Positions 43,490 to 54,651 of a stretch of DNA of 64,000 nt are shown piece after piece (within the stretch, counting starts at the first letter, position 1; the number at the start of each line of letters is the position of its first letter). The notes below the pieces were generated by a model, which saw only the letters and a program-made list of their open reading frames with translations, had not been told where the DNA came from and ran no database searches. The stretch is from an uncultured Bacteroidota bacterium. GTDB lineage: Bacteria > Bacteroidota > Bacteroidia > Flavobacteriales > Flavobacteriaceae. The position numbers and the translations under genes are program-made. The stretch is taken from positions 1 through 64,000 of the forward strand of contig CACJHI010000002.1 in NCBI GenBank assembly GCA_902593165.1, in the 5' to 3' direction.

Positions 43490-45880
43490 TTTATTGAACT
43501 TATCTGGGTTTGCCTCCCTTATAATTGTATATATTTCTTCAAATATATCTTCAAATGAAGGCTTACTAATATAGTCTCCATCAGATCCATATGGAGGCCT
43601 ATGATCTTTTGCAGTTAATAATGATGGCTCACTATCCAAATGTCTGTATATATCTTGATTCTCAAGTAGTTCTTGAAGAATATAACTGGATCCACCTCCT
43701 GGCATATCTTCATCAATTATAAGGAGTCTATTTGTTTTTATTATGCTTTTTGAAATTTCCTTTTTTATATCAAATGGAAGCAGACTTTGGACATCTATAA
43801 CTTCACAGCTTATTCCATGTTTTTCAATTTCTTCGGCTACATTAAAAACAATATTTAAAGTAGAACCATATGATACTAATGTTATATCTGACCCCTCTCT
43901 TAGAATTTCAATCTCTCCAATTGGAGTCTTAAATTCACCATAATTAATTGGTAATTCCTCTTTTGTCCTGTACCCATTTAATGGTTCAATTACAACAGCG
44001 GGCTGATCAAGATCTAAGAGTGAATTATAAAAACCAGCAGCTTGAGTCATGTTTCTGGGAGTAAGAATAAAAAGACCTCTTAAAAAACTTATCATCCCAC
44101 CAAGTGGTGATCCTGAATGCCAAATACCTTCAAGCCTGTGTCCTCTTGTTCTAACTATTAATGGAGCTTTTTGTCCTCCATGAGTCCTGTAAGTCAATGT
44201 TGCTAGATCATCACTGAGTATCTGAAGTGCATATAATATATAATCTAGATATTGAATCTCAGCTATAGGTCTTAAACCTCTCATAGCCATTCCAATTCCT
44301 TGACCTACAATAGTTGATTCTCTTATACTTGTATCAAAAACTCTATTTATACCATATTTCTTTTGAAGTCCCTCCAAACCTTGGTTCACATCACCTATTT
44401 TACCTACATCTTCACCAAAAATGAAAATTTTTGAATTTTTTTCTAAAAGTCTATCAAAATTATCTCTAATTATTATTCTACCGTCAACAAACATCTTTTC
44501 ATCAGAGTATAAGGGTTTAACTTTAGGTATACTATTAACAGTTTCAATATTAATTGAATATAAATCTGAAGAATATTTATCTGAAAGTATATTCATATAT
44601 TTATTTTTCCAACTATTAAGACTTTCTCTGTCATTGTGGTTACCAGCATCTAATTGATAAATTAGTCTTCTACATATTTTAATTAATTCTGAAAAATTAG
44701 AATCGTCTAAATCTGAAAACATTTCACTAATTTCTTGAGGACTAATTGATTCCTCAAGGTTATTAATTGTTTGAACTAAATCTGTTTTTGAATCTTTTAT
44801 GGGTCTTTGATAATGATCCCAAGCTAATTTTTTCTCATCCTTAACATAACTAGAAATCTCATCCTTTATACTTTGCATCTTTTTCTTTGTACAGAGTTTA
44901 TTTTTAAGTATCCATTCCTCAAACTTTTTATTACAGTCATTTTCAGCTTCCCATTTCAGTCTATCCTCACTTTTATATCTCTCATGAGACCCAGAGGTTG
45001 AGTGACCAAGTGGTTGTGTTAGTTCAGTTACATGAACTATTACAGGAATATGATGCTTCCTTGCTATTTTGTCAGCATATGAATATGTTTTCATCAATGA
45101 CTGATAGTCCCATCCTTTAACTTCAAGTATTTCTATTCCTGATGAATCAGATGAGATCTTAAAACCTGCAAGCGCTTTTGATATACTTTCTTTAGTTGTG
45201 TGATCTTTATTATGAACAGATATTCCATATTCATCATCCCATATGCTTATAATTGTAGGAATCTGTAGAACTCCACATGCATTTATTGCTTCAAAAAATA
45301 TTCCCTGACTTGTGCTTGCGTTTCCAATTGTTCCCCAGACAACTTCATTACCATTTTTAGAGAATTTTTCAGAATCGATTATCCTATTATTTCTGTAAAT
45401 TTTCGAGGCTAGACCAAGACCAACAAGCCTTGACATTTGACTAGCAGTTGGAGAAATATCTGATATGTGATTTTTTTGTGATGTCTGGTCTATCCAATTA
45501 TTATTTTCATCAATTGTATTTGTTAAAAAATGACCAGCCATTTGTCTACCCCCTGACATTTTTTCATAAACTTTGTCGGGATGACCATATACTGCAGAAA
45601 AAATTTCTCTTGCAGAGAGTAAATTTTGTGACATTAATAAGGTTTGATCTCGGTAGTAGCCTGATCTGTAGTCACCATCTTTAAAGAAATGACTCATTAC
45701 TACTTGAGGTAACTCTTTTCCATCACCAAAAATTCCAAACTTTCCTTTTCCTAATAACACCTCACGTCTTCCTTGAACACTTGTTTCACGGCTTAAGGAT
45801 ACAGTTCTGAAGTCATTAATAACTTTTTCCTTAAATTTTTTTAAGCTAATCTCCTCTTTTATAGAACTAGATATACTCAT
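43481..45880 (-). CDS. fused 2-oxoacid dehydrogenase E1 component (alpha + beta), first copy
   Basis: 799 residues. Residues 1-400 resemble the E1 alpha TPP-binding half and 455-799 the E1 beta transketolase-like half (FIFGEDVGKIGDVNQGLEGL, then RTHGGQKAPLIVRTRGHRLEG, and IDEDMPGGG near the end). It should decarboxylate a 2-oxoacid and acylate an E2 lipoyl domain; no E2/E3 is adjacent. The usual GDG ThDP/Mg motif reads GTIGNASTSQG near 182-192, with Asn for the Mg-binding Asp. The substrate is unknown. A TAAGTTTG box ends 8 nt upstream of the ATG. Confidence 0.85.
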   Translation of the reverse strand: MSISSSIKEEISLKKFKEKVINDFRTVSLSRETSVQGRREVLLGKGKFGIFGDGKELPQVVMSHFFKDGDYRSGYYRDQTLLMSQNLLSAREIFSAVYGHPDKVYEKMSGGRQMAGHFLTNTIDENNNWIDQTSQKNHISDISPTASQMSRLVGLGLASKIYRNNRIIDSEKFSKNGNEVVWGTIGNASTSQGIFFEAINACGVLQIPTIISIWDDEYGISVHNKDHTTKESISKALAGFKISSDSSGIEILEVKGWDYQSLMKTYSYADKIARKHHIPVIVHVTELTQPLGHSTSGSHERYKSEDRLKWEAENDCNKKFEEWILKNKLCTKKKMQSIKDEISSYVKDEKKLAWDHYQRPIKDSKTDLVQTINNLEESISPQEISEMFSDLDDSNFSELIKICRRLIYQLDAGNHNDRESLNSWKNKYMNILSDKYSSDLYSINIETVNSIPKVKPLYSDEKMFVDGRIIIRDNFDRLLEKNSKIFIFGEDVGKIGDVNQGLEGLQKKYGINRVFDTSIRESTIVGQGIGMAMRGLRPIAEIQYLDYILYALQILSDDLATLTYRTHGGQKAPLIVRTRGHRLEGIWHSGSPLGGMISFLRGLFILTPRNMTQAAGFYNSLLDLDQPAVVIEPLNGYRTKEELPINYGEFKTPIGEIEILREGSDITLVSYGSTLNIVFNVAEEIEKHGISCEVIDVQSLLPFDIKKEISKSIIKTNRLLIIDEDMPGGGSSYILQELLENQDIYRHLDSEPSLLTAKDHRPPYGSDGDYISKPSFEDIFEEIYTIIREANPDKFNKLF

Positions 45881-45888
45881 AGGGATTG

Positions 45889-45896
45889 CAAACTTA
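45889..45896 (-). promoter_or_regulatory. -7 box of the first E1 gene
   Basis: The minus strand reads TAAGTTTG (exact), then CAATCCCT and ATG: an 8-nt gap, predicting a leader of only a few bases. Confidence 0.45.
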
Positions 45897-45917
45897 CAAA
45901 TAATTATACGAACTACT

Positions 45918-48698
45918 CTAGAGCCATCTTCTTGAGAAAAGCTTCCCTAATGATTCTAAATTATATGATACAATAAAACGTATTTTGTTATAATATCTGA
46001 AATCATTAAGTTCAAACCCATTAGATGAACTAACTGGAAAATATAGTTCAAAAAAGTCAGGAAGTAAATTTAGTCTTAGTCCAGTCCCATAGAAATATCT
46101 TGAATCAGAATCTTTGTTTTTAAGCATCCCCAGATCAAGATATCCTTCAACCCATTTCCATATTCCAATATTTAAGTTGGAGGTTAGCATGAAATTATTT
46201 GTAGTTGGATCATCAAAAAATGATTTAAACCCTCCACCAGCCATTATAAACTGCTGACTGAGTAAACCTGTTCTCTCAGATCTACCTAGATAATTGTCCA
46301 AGAATAGATAGCCTCCTGATCTACCAAGATTATATTTAAAATTGTCAAACTGATCGTCATTCCAAAAAAACTTTCCTAAATATATTCTTGCTTGAAATTG
46401 TCTATTACTATTGAATAGTTTTCTGTAATCAAATATTAAATTTATTTTACCAAAATTATTAGAGAATTCTGTATTAACAGATGTCTTTAAATACTTAATT
46501 ATGCCAATATCTGAATAATAGTAGCCTAGATTAAATATTGAATATTTGTCTAAACTATTTTTACTTTCAATATTTTTTTCTTTATCAACGCTAAACATTG
46601 ATAAAGAAATAGATTTTCTAATCTTAGATCTTAAATTATTATTATCTCTAAAATTTATTTGAATAGATGGAGAAAAAACCTGATATCTTAGGTTTTCATT
46701 ATAATGATTTGTGTTATAGTAGAGGTTGAAAAGTGTTGAATAATTATTTTTAATCTCATTGTTAATCTGATACCTAAAGTTCATTGAACCAACTAAAGTC
46801 TTTTCTTTAGATGCATATTGTGTAAAAACTTCAAAGCTAAGTGGTCGATTTTTTATTCCCCTATTTATTAGATTTATTCCTGGAGATACCCCACTATATA
46901 AATTATATGTAACCTCAGGTCTGTAGTATATATTCCTATACTTGGGATTTTCTAAATCCCCAACAAATTTTAATTTTAATGGCTTTAAATTAGATTTTGA
47001 CTTACCGTATAACCAGTTATTACTTCTGTTAAATTCAGGTAATTTTATAATTGGATTTATCGCTACATAATCAAAATCAATTTTTGGAAGTTCAACTTTA
47101 CCATTTTTATTAAATATTTCTGAATATATAATTGAATCATTTTTAACAAGTCCAACTGAATAGGGTAGTTCAATGTTATTTTTTTCAGATACCGAAAAAC
47201 CATCTATACCTATTTTCTTGATTTTTAAATCAATTGATTGCCTGCTTCCTAAATAGTCATCTATAAACCATTTCAAATTACTCTTAGGATAATTAATGAA
47301 TAAACTATTTAACTCATTTCGCGAATTAATTACACTTACATTTTTAATTAATTCTTTAAACTCATTATCCCCAATGATACTCTCTATATATATTAAGCCA
47401 ACTCCTGAGTGATAAGGCGAGGCAATCTCTTCATTTATCCTAGTTAAAGATTCACTTGATTGATCATCTATTTGGTGAAGGTTTAGTCTTTGGACATATT
47501 CTGAATAGTTTAGGAATAAATCATTAAAGTTAATTTTTGATATCTCATAGTTCTTTATGAGTCCAAATCTGGATAATCTTCCTAAAAATTTGACTTCGGG
47601 GTAATATTCACCTATATATTTATTAATCAAGAATATTTCAAGGCCACTATATAACCAGTGAGAATCTCTTTTATTTAAATTTATTTTATGATTTAAATAG
47701 TTTTTGACAAATGATTTTAGAAAAACTATTTCCTCTAAAAATTGATCTGAAAATGGACTTATAAAACTAGGAAGTTCATTTAGTCCATAAAATGGGTTTG
47801 ATTCATAATCTGATTTAGGTATTAAGAGTTTAAACTTATCTGTGTCGTCAAAATAATTTGTTACAAACTTGCTTACTCTGTTAAATTTAATCTCTGCCTC
47901 TAAAGGATCAGAAATTCTAAATATATCTGTTTCAATCTCAATATCTTCATTATATATAGAACTAAAGTCATCCTCAATAACTAAGTTTAATCTTACATTA
48001 TTAATTCCTGAACCGTATAGCACGACAGTCTTAATTTGGTTAGTTACAATTTTCTCACCTTTATTTAGATTGGAATTTAAATTATAATCTCCTTCATAAG
48101 AGAAATTTAAATTATAGGTTGACTCTTTTAATGATTGATCATCAAGATTTAAATTACTTTGTTTAAGCCATTCATCCTGATATATATTTGAAAATACAAT
48201 TATCCAATTCTTTAAATAAAAGTTCTTATCATCATATCCAAAACCTGTAAATTTAGAATCAGGAAGCTTTATAGTGTATTTTAACTCTATCGATATAGAC
48301 TCATTTATTTCTAATGGTTCTTCTAATTTAATTCTTATTATATCTGACTGATCTTGATATCTATTCCATGTCAATACATTATCTGACTTTAGTTCATTTA
48401 TTAATGTATATCCTCTTTGTCTTTTCTTAGCAAAAGAAAAGCTCCTCGAGTATTCATCAGAAATTCTCTTGGCAAGTTTTGTTTCATTGTTGATATATGA
48501 ATTTGACCAATCCTCTAGAAATATTTCGTTTAATATGATGTTAGAGGTGTTTTTAAATTTCATTATCTGACTAACCTCAATACTCTTCTCATCAATATTT
48601 AGAATAGCATCGACATTATAGGAGTTAATGTCTTGACTTTTTAGCAGTGGAGAAATAATTAAAGTCCCAATCGTTAAAATATTTACTAAAAATCTCAT
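45918..48698 (-). CDS. outer-membrane protein with M1-aminopeptidase-like N-terminus and C-terminal beta-barrel; no HExxH
   Basis: 926 residues with an N-terminal signal segment ([22 protein letters not shown]). Residues of about 22-270 resemble the beta-sandwich domain of M1 peptidases. About 280-500 has the W-(x)-GLE-like segment SHWLYSGLEIFLINKYIGEYYP near 345, but no HExxH zinc motif anywhere. About 590-926 is a series of amphipathic strands ending LGKLFSRRWL, consistent with an outer-membrane barrel. It resembles Bacteroidota proteins annotated as metalloprotease or aminopeptidase; an inactive or substrate-binding role is more likely here. It is followed upstream by uvrA and ggt in the same direction. 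Confidence 0.6.
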   Translation of the reverse strand: MRFLVNILTIGTLIISPLLKSQDINSYNVDAILNIDEKSIEVSQIMKFKNTSNIILNEIFLEDWSNSYINNETKLAKRISDEYSRSFSFAKKRQRGYTLINELKSDNVLTWNRYQDQSDIIRIKLEEPLEINESISIELKYTIKLPDSKFTGFGYDDKNFYLKNWIIVFSNIYQDEWLKQSNLNLDDQSLKESTYNLNFSYEGDYNLNSNLNKGEKIVTNQIKTVVLYGSGINNVRLNLVIEDDFSSIYNEDIEIETDIFRISDPLEAEIKFNRVSKFVTNYFDDTDKFKLLIPKSDYESNPFYGLNELPSFISPFSDQFLEEIVFLKSFVKNYLNHKINLNKRDSHWLYSGLEIFLINKYIGEYYPEVKFLGRLSRFGLIKNYEISKINFNDLFLNYSEYVQRLNLHQIDDQSSESLTRINEEIASPYHSGVGLIYIESIIGDNEFKELIKNVSVINSRNELNSLFINYPKSNLKWFIDDYLGSRQSIDLKIKKIGIDGFSVSEKNNIELPYSVGLVKNDSIIYSEIFNKNGKVELPKIDFDYVAINPIIKLPEFNRSNNWLYGKSKSNLKPLKLKFVGDLENPKYRNIYYRPEVTYNLYSGVSPGINLINRGIKNRPLSFEVFTQYASKEKTLVGSMNFRYQINNEIKNNYSTLFNLYYNTNHYNENLRYQVFSPSIQINFRDNNNLRSKIRKSISLSMFSVDKEKNIESKNSLDKYSIFNLGYYYSDIGIIKYLKTSVNTEFSNNFGKINLIFDYRKLFNSNRQFQARIYLGKFFWNDDQFDNFKYNLGRSGGYLFLDNYLGRSERTGLLSQQFIMAGGGFKSFFDDPTTNNFMLTSNLNIGIWKWVEGYLDLGMLKNKDSDSRYFYGTGLRLNLLPDFFELYFPVSSSNGFELNDFRYYNKIRFIVSYNLESLGKLFSRRWL

Positions 48699-51520
48699 TA
48701 ATTATATTCTTTTGAAAGATATTCTGCTGTATACCCTTTATTGTTTTTAATAATATCAATTGGGCTGCCACTATCTATTAATTTCCCTCCATTTTTTCCT
48801 CCTTCAGGACCTATATCAATAATATGATCAACCTGTTTAATAACATCTAAATTATGTTCAATTATAATTATTGTGTTGCCTTTATCAACAAGTTGATTTA
48901 AGACGTTCAATAAGATTCTAATATCTTCAAAGTGTAACCCTGTTGTTGGTTCATCAAGTATATATAGAGTTCTCCCAGTATCTTTTTTTGATAGCTCACT
49001 TGCTAATTTAATTCTTTGAGATTCACCACCTGATAGAGTGGTAGAGGACTGTCCCAGTGTAATATATCCCAATCCAACACTTTCAATTGCCTTAAGCTTA
49101 TTGTAAATTTTTGGAATGGATGAGAAAAATTCTAGAGACTTAGAAACACTCATATCTAAAACATCTGAAATGGATTTACCTTTGTATCTAACTTCAAGTG
49201 TCTCTCTATTAAATCTTTTGCCATTACACACTTCACATTCAACAAACACATCTGGTAAAAAGTTCATTTCTATCAATTTCATTCCACCTCCTTTACAATT
49301 TTCACATCTACCGCCAGATACATTAAAGCTGAATCTTCCTGGCTTATAGCCTCTAATTTTTGATTCTACGGTATCAGAAAAAAGCTTTCGGATTTCACTG
49401 TATACCCCCGTGTAAGTAGCAGGATTACTTCTGGGAGTTCTGCCAATTTGTTGTTGATTAACTTCTACTACTTTATCAATATTTTCAATTCCATCAATTT
49501 TTATAAATTCTAATGGTGATTTAACTGAATTATATATTTTGGAGTTTAGAATTGGATATAGAGTCTCATTAATTAGCGTAGACTTTCCGCTTCCTGATAC
49601 ACCCGTAACAGCTATCATTTTTCCTAAAGGGAATTCAACATCTATTTTTTTTAAATTATTTCCTTTACATCCATATAATTTTAAAGATTTTCCATTTCCT
49701 GACCTTATTTTTTTTGGAATTTTAATTTGTTTAGTTTCATTTAAATAATCTGCTGTAATTGTCTTTGATTTTTTAATATTTTCAGGAGTTCCCTCATATA
49801 TCAATTCACCACCATTAACTCCTGCAAATGGTCCTAAATCAATTATGTGATCAGAACTCATGATCATTTCTTTATCATGTTCAACTACAATTACAGAGTT
49901 TCCAGAATCTCTAAGTTTTTTTAAAGAGTCAATTAATTTTAGATTATCTTTTTGATGTAATCCAATACTAGGCTCATCTAGTATATAAAGAACTCCGACT
50001 AATTGAGAGCCAACTTGAGTTGCAAGTCTAACTCTTTGAGCCTCTCCACCTGATAATGATCTTGATGACCTTGAGAGGGTAAGGTATTCTAGACCCACAT
50101 CAATTAAAAACTGTATTCTAATTAATATTTCTTTAGTTATTTCTTCAGAAATTCTGATATCCTTATCTGACAACTTACTGTTTAGTTTTTCGAACCAACT
50201 TTTCAGCTCTGAAAGATCCATCTCGCTAAGTTGAAAAATATTTTTGTTATTAATTTTAAATGACCTTGATTCAATCTTTAGCCTACTACCATCACATGAC
50301 TTACACTTTTTAATATCTACATATTGAAGAGCCCAACGTCTTAAGTTTTTGGATTCATTATTATTTAATTGATCTTTAATAAAGGCTTCAATTCCCATAT
50401 AATCGATTTCATAATCTCTTTTTACACCTAAATCCTTTGAATTAATAGTAAAGCTTTTTTTACCACCAGTAAGAATAAATTCAATAGCATCTTTTGGAAC
50501 TTTTTTAATTGGATCGCTAAGCGAGAAGTTATAATATTTTGAGATAAGTTCTACTTGTCTGTGAATCCATGAGTTATCTTTTTTACCAATAGGTGCAATT
50601 CCTCCGTTGTTGATTGATACTGATTCGTCTGGAATTAATTTTTTTAAGTTAATCTCATACTCTGTCCCTAAACCATTACATGTTTCGCACATCCCTTTAG
50701 GTGAATTAAAAGAGAATGTATTGGGCTCAGGTTTAGGATATGAAATGCCCGTTTTGGGACACATTAAATTTCTACTAAAATATTCAGGTTTTCCTGAATC
50801 TGAGTCTAAAATAAAGATTGTATCATTTCCATATTTCATGGCTATCTTTATTGACTCTGAGAGAATCCTTTTAGATTCAAAATCATCTTTTACAGATAGA
50901 TTATCAACAACTAAACTAATATCGTGAGTTTTATACCTATCTAGCTTCATGCCTCTTTTAATATCAAGTATGTCTCCGTCTACTATAACTTTTGAAAATC
51001 CTTGCTTAGTAAAATTCTCAAATAAGTCTCTATAATGGCCTTTTCTAGATCGTATAATTGGAGCAAGAATTATGATTCTTTGATTTAAAAATTTTTCACA
51101 AATTAATTTTATAATCTCCTCATCAGTATTTTTTACCATTTTTAAATTAGACTTATGGCTATATGCTATTCCTACTCTTGCATACAATAGTCTAATAAAA
51201 TCATATATATCGGTTACTGTACCAACTGTTGATCTGGGGTTTTTGCTTGTAGTTTTTTGCTCAATTGCAATAACAGGGGAGAGTCCCTCAATTTTTTCTA
51301 CATCAGGTCTTTCATAATTCCCAACAAATTGTCTTATATATGCAGAAAAGGTCTCCATATATCTTCTCTGTCCCTCTGCATGTATTGTATCAAATGCCAG
51401 AGAAGATTTTCCGCTTCCAGATAAACCTGTAATGACAACAAGTTTCTCTCTAGGAATCTCTAAATCAAGATTTTTGAGATTATGAACTTTAGCACCTTCA
51501 ATTTGAATTGTGTTATCCAA
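48698..51520 (-). CDS. uvrA: excinuclease ABC subunit A
   Basis: 940 residues. The UvrA damage sensor has two ABC ATPase modules: Walker [10 protein letters not shown] near 33 and GVSGSGKST near 635, signature LSGGEAQRV near 490 and LSGGESQRI near 830, and the DEPTTGLH Walker B. The zinc module [16 protein letters not shown] is intact near 740; the earlier zinc module retains CETCNG but its first pair is CPKT, so it has lost one Cys. The start is TTG 51520, 9 nt after the ggt stop. Same-strand ggt-uvrA-barrel-protein unit. Confidence 0.95.
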   Translation of the reverse strand: MDNTIQIEGAKVHNLKNLDLEIPREKLVVITGLSGSGKSSLAFDTIHAEGQRRYMETFSAYIRQFVGNYERPDVEKIEGLSPVIAIEQKTTSKNPRSTVGTVTDIYDFIRLLYARVGIAYSHKSNLKMVKNTDEEIIKLICEKFLNQRIIILAPIIRSRKGHYRDLFENFTKQGFSKVIVDGDILDIKRGMKLDRYKTHDISLVVDNLSVKDDFESKRILSESIKIAMKYGNDTIFILDSDSGKPEYFSRNLMCPKTGISYPKPEPNTFSFNSPKGMCETCNGLGTEYEINLKKLIPDESVSINNGGIAPIGKKDNSWIHRQVELISKYYNFSLSDPIKKVPKDAIEFILTGGKKSFTINSKDLGVKRDYEIDYMGIEAFIKDQLNNNESKNLRRWALQYVDIKKCKSCDGSRLKIESRSFKINNKNIFQLSEMDLSELKSWFEKLNSKLSDKDIRISEEITKEILIRIQFLIDVGLEYLTLSRSSRSLSGGEAQRVRLATQVGSQLVGVLYILDEPSIGLHQKDNLKLIDSLKKLRDSGNSVIVVEHDKEMIMSSDHIIDLGPFAGVNGGELIYEGTPENIKKSKTITADYLNETKQIKIPKKIRSGNGKSLKLYGCKGNNLKKIDVEFPLGKMIAVTGVSGSGKSTLINETLYPILNSKIYNSVKSPLEFIKIDGIENIDKVVEVNQQQIGRTPRSNPATYTGVYSEIRKLFSDTVESKIRGYKPGRFSFNVSGGRCENCKGGGMKLIEMNFLPDVFVECEVCNGKRFNRETLEVRYKGKSISDVLDMSVSKSLEFFSSIPKIYNKLKAIESVGLGYITLGQSSTTLSGGESQRIKLASELSKKDTGRTLYILDEPTTGLHFEDIRILLNVLNQLVDKGNTIIIIEHNLDVIKQVDHIIDIGPEGGKNGGKLIDSGSPIDIIKNNKGYTAEYLSKEYN

Positions 51521-51529
51521 TTAAATCAC

Positions 51530-53218
51530 CTATTTTAAAATTTCACCATAGTCGTCACCTCTAAAGTCAGCCCCGGTTGAAACCTTTCCCTTTTCATCAA
51601 TCAATATCGCATCAACTGCACCTATAGAAGATCTAGCAGACATCCCACCTGTATCTACTTCAATTGGTAACGATATCACAAAATAGCTTTTCGATTTTAG
51701 GATTGAGTCTTTCTCTTTGTCAATAATGCCCTCTTCAAAAATTACAACATCGGGTAACCATTGATGGTGAAACCTAGGGGCATTAACAGCTTCTTGGACA
51801 TCCATATCAAATTCATAGACATTAAGTATCGTTTGAAGCACAGAAGTTATTATAGTTGAGCCACCTGGTGTACCAACTATCAGGGATGGCTTATTATCTT
51901 TAAGGATAATCGATGGGGTCATTGAGCTTAACATTCTTTTACCAGGTTGGATAGAATTTGCTTCACTTCCAATCAATCCATAAAAATTAGGATGCCCTGG
52001 CTTGGAGCTAAAGTCATCCATTTCATTATTCAAGAAAAAACCACCTTCTTCAACAAAAACCTTTGAACCGTAGCTATTATTTAATGTAGTTGTCACAGAA
52101 ACAGAATTTCCATACTTATCTATAATAGAATAATGAGTTGTTTCATCACTCTCCTTAACAATAATATTTCCATGTTTTACCTCTGAAGATGGAGTTGCTT
52201 TATCCCATGAAAAACTTTCCATTCTATCTACTACATATTCTTTATCCATTAACTCATAAACTGGAAGATTCATATAGTCAGGATCACCCATAAAATGACT
52301 TCTATCTGCATATGCTCTTCTTTCAGCCTCAACTAAAAGCTGAATTGCCTTAACTGAATTATGTCCAAAACTTTTAATATCATAGTCTTCAATCACTTTA
52401 AGCATTTGACCTAATAGAATTCCACCACTTGATGGCAGAGACATTGATATTATATCCAAATCTTTATATTTAAATTTAACTGGATCACGCCAAACAGATT
52501 CATAGTTCTTTAGATCCTCTAAAGTCATTATACCTCCAGTTTTATTGACTGAATTGACAATCATTTCACCAATTTCTCCTCCATATAAAACTTCTGGTCC
52601 AAATTCTGAAATCTTAGATAATGTCTCAGCAAATCTTAAATTTTTAATTGTGTCACCTTCATAATATTTTTTTGAATAAAGTGATTCTTTGCCATTAACT
52701 TTTATGAAATCATCTAATTTACCGCCTAATGAATTTGATTGTTTTTTAGTTACTACAAAACCATTTTTTGCAAGATCAATAGCTGGTTTAAATAAATCTT
52801 CAATTGGGAGAGATCCAAACTTGGCATGTATTTCATAGATTGCAGAAATTGACCCAGGTACTCCGACAGCTGCACCTCCAAGTGTACTCATATCTGGTAT
52901 TACATCTCCATTTTCGTCAAGGTACATATCTTTAAATGCACTCCCTGGAGCCATTTCTCTAAAGTCTAGGGATCCACTAGATCCATCTTTATGATGATAT
53001 ACAAAGAATCCACCTCCACCAATGTTCCCAGCTGTAGGATGAACAACTGCTAATGCAAGGTGTGTTGCTATCATTGCATCATATGCATTACCACCATTTT
53101 TCATAATTTCAAGTCCTATCTGAGATGCTTCTTTTCTTGCAGAAACAACAGCTGGCTGATATATATCACTACAACTAAAAAGGAAAAAAGATGAGAGAAT
53201 TAGAATAATATTTTTCAT
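51530..53218 (-). CDS. ggt: gamma-glutamyltranspeptidase
   Basis: 562 residues. A lipobox FFLFSC (Cys near 16) suggests a lipid-anchored exported enzyme. The N-terminal large subunit begins ARKEASQIGLEIMKNGGNAYDAM. Autocleavage should occur before the nucleophile Thr in SDETTHYSIID (about 357), with conserved SVTTTLNNSYGS and GTPGGSTIITSV in the small subunit. It cleaves glutathione and other gamma-glutamyl compounds in the periplasm. First gene of the unit with uvrA; no clear -7 box before its ATG. Confidence 0.94.
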   Translation of the reverse strand: MKNIILILSSFFLFSCSDIYQPAVVSARKEASQIGLEIMKNGGNAYDAMIATHLALAVVHPTAGNIGGGGFFVYHHKDGSSGSLDFREMAPGSAFKDMYLDENGDVIPDMSTLGGAAVGVPGSISAIYEIHAKFGSLPIEDLFKPAIDLAKNGFVVTKKQSNSLGGKLDDFIKVNGKESLYSKKYYEGDTIKNLRFAETLSKISEFGPEVLYGGEIGEMIVNSVNKTGGIMTLEDLKNYESVWRDPVKFKYKDLDIISMSLPSSGGILLGQMLKVIEDYDIKSFGHNSVKAIQLLVEAERRAYADRSHFMGDPDYMNLPVYELMDKEYVVDRMESFSWDKATPSSEVKHGNIIVKESDETTHYSIIDKYGNSVSVTTTLNNSYGSKVFVEEGGFFLNNEMDDFSSKPGHPNFYGLIGSEANSIQPGKRMLSSMTPSIILKDNKPSLIVGTPGGSTIITSVLQTILNVYEFDMDVQEAVNAPRFHHQWLPDVVIFEEGIIDKEKDSILKSKSYFVISLPIEVDTGGMSARSSIGAVDAILIDEKGKVSTGADFRGDDYGEILK

Positions 53219-53246
53219 AATAAAATTTCGTGTAATTTACAATTTA

Positions 53247-53254
53247 TATATTTA
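53247..53254 (+). promoter_or_regulatory. possible -7 box of the glmM-like gene
   Basis: TATATTTA, 8 nt before the ATG at 53263. The motif is common in AT-rich DNA, so support is limited. Confidence 0.35.
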
Positions 53255-53262
53255 CATTTCAT

Positions 53263-54651
53263 ATGACTTTAATAAAAAATATATCAGGATTTAGGGGAAC
53301 AATAGGGGGGAATAATCTTGAGAATTTAACACCTACTGATATTGTAACATCTATTTCTGCATTTTCCAGATTAATCAAGGAAAATAATCCCAATTCATCT
53401 AGTTTGACAGTAATGACAGGAAGAGATGGAAGAAAATCTGGAAGAATGATTCAGTCTATAGTTAATTCTACATTTAACTCTATGGGAATCAACGTTATAG
53501 ATGCAGGTTTATCAACGACTCCTACTATTTGTTGGGGGGTATTAAATAATGATTCTGTAGGTGGACTAATGATAACAGCGAGTCATAATCCTGAAGAGTA
53601 TAATGGTTTAAAATTTTTCAACTCTGAGGGTGAATTTTTATCAAGAGAAGATGTATCTAAATTAATTGAATACTCGGAATCAAAAAATCATATTTTTTCT
53701 TCCAATAATTCACTTGGAACTATTTCAGAATATGATAGACTTATAGATGATCATGTAGATGCAATTTTAAATTTAAAAATATTGCCACTAGATGAAATTA
53801 GAGAACTAAAACTCTCTGTTAGTGCTGATGCAATTAATTCTGGAGGATCAATAGCTATACCTAAGTTACTCGATAGACTTAATATTCAATACAACATCAT
53901 AAATTCAGAAATAAAAGGAGTATTTAATCATACACCTGAGCCTTTAGCTGAGAACTTAACAGATTTATCAGAATCAATTAAAGTGAACAAATCTGACTTT
54001 GGAATTGCAGTTGATCCAGATGTTGACAGGCTTGTCTTTTTTGATGAGAACGGTGAGATATTGGGCGAAGAATACACTCAGGTATTCTGCTCAGACTTTG
54101 TTTTGTCAAAGAATAAAGGTGATACAGTTTCAACCTTATCCTCTTCAAATGCACTTAAAGATTTAACTATTTCATATGGTCAAAAGTATTACTCGACTCC
54201 TGTTGGAGAAATGAATGTTGTTAAAAAGATGAAAGAGGTCGACTCTATAGTAGGAGGTGAAGGTGGAGGAGGTATAATATACCCTGAATTACATTATGGA
54301 AGAGATGCTTTAGTTGGTATTGCTCTTTTTCTTGGTCTATTAGTTGATAAGAAATGTAGAGTATCGGAATTAAAAAGTCAGTACTCTAGTTATTACATGA
54401 AAAAAATAAAAATTACTTTAAAAGATTCAAAATTAATAGATAGGACCTTTAACGTGATAACTGAAAATTACTCAGAGCTGTCTCCTAATACAGAAGATGG
54501 AGTTAGGATTGATTTTGATGATGCTTGGGTGCATATGCGTAAATCAAATACAGAGCCAATTATAAGAATTTTTGCAGAAGCTAACTCGCAGGATATTGCT
54601 GATACCTATGCTTTAAAGATTGAAAAAGAAATAAAATCAATTAGTTCTTAA
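53263..54651 (+). CDS. glmM: phosphoglucosamine mutase (alpha-D-phosphohexomutase family)
   Basis: 462 residues, four-domain phosphohexomutase. The phosphoserine loop is TASHNPEEYNGLKFF near 105, the Mg loop DPDVDRLVFFDE near 248, the sugar-binding GEGGGGIIYPELHYGRD near 330, and the C-terminal phosphate loop RKSNTEPIIRI near 430. It most likely converts glucosamine-6-phosphate to glucosamine-1-phosphate for peptidoglycan and lipid A; phosphomannomutase is the alternative. The 3' end overlaps the convergent acyltransferase gene by 15 nt. Confidence 0.87.
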   Translation: MTLIKNISGFRGTIGGNNLENLTPTDIVTSISAFSRLIKENNPNSSSLTVMTGRDGRKSGRMIQSIVNSTFNSMGINVIDAGLSTTPTICWGVLNNDSVGGLMITASHNPEEYNGLKFFNSEGEFLSREDVSKLIEYSESKNHIFSSNNSLGTISEYDRLIDDHVDAILNLKILPLDEIRELKLSVSADAINSGGSIAIPKLLDRLNIQYNIINSEIKGVFNHTPEPLAENLTDLSESIKVNKSDFGIAVDPDVDRLVFFDENGEILGEEYTQVFCSDFVLSKNKGDTVSTLSSSNALKDLTISYGQKYYSTPVGEMNVVKKMKEVDSIVGGEGGGGIIYPELHYGRDALVGIALFLGLLVDKKCRVSELKSQYSSYYMKKIKITLKDSKLIDRTFNVITENYSELSPNTEDGVRIDFDDAWVHMRKSNTEPIIRIFAEANSQDIADTYALKIEKEIKSISS

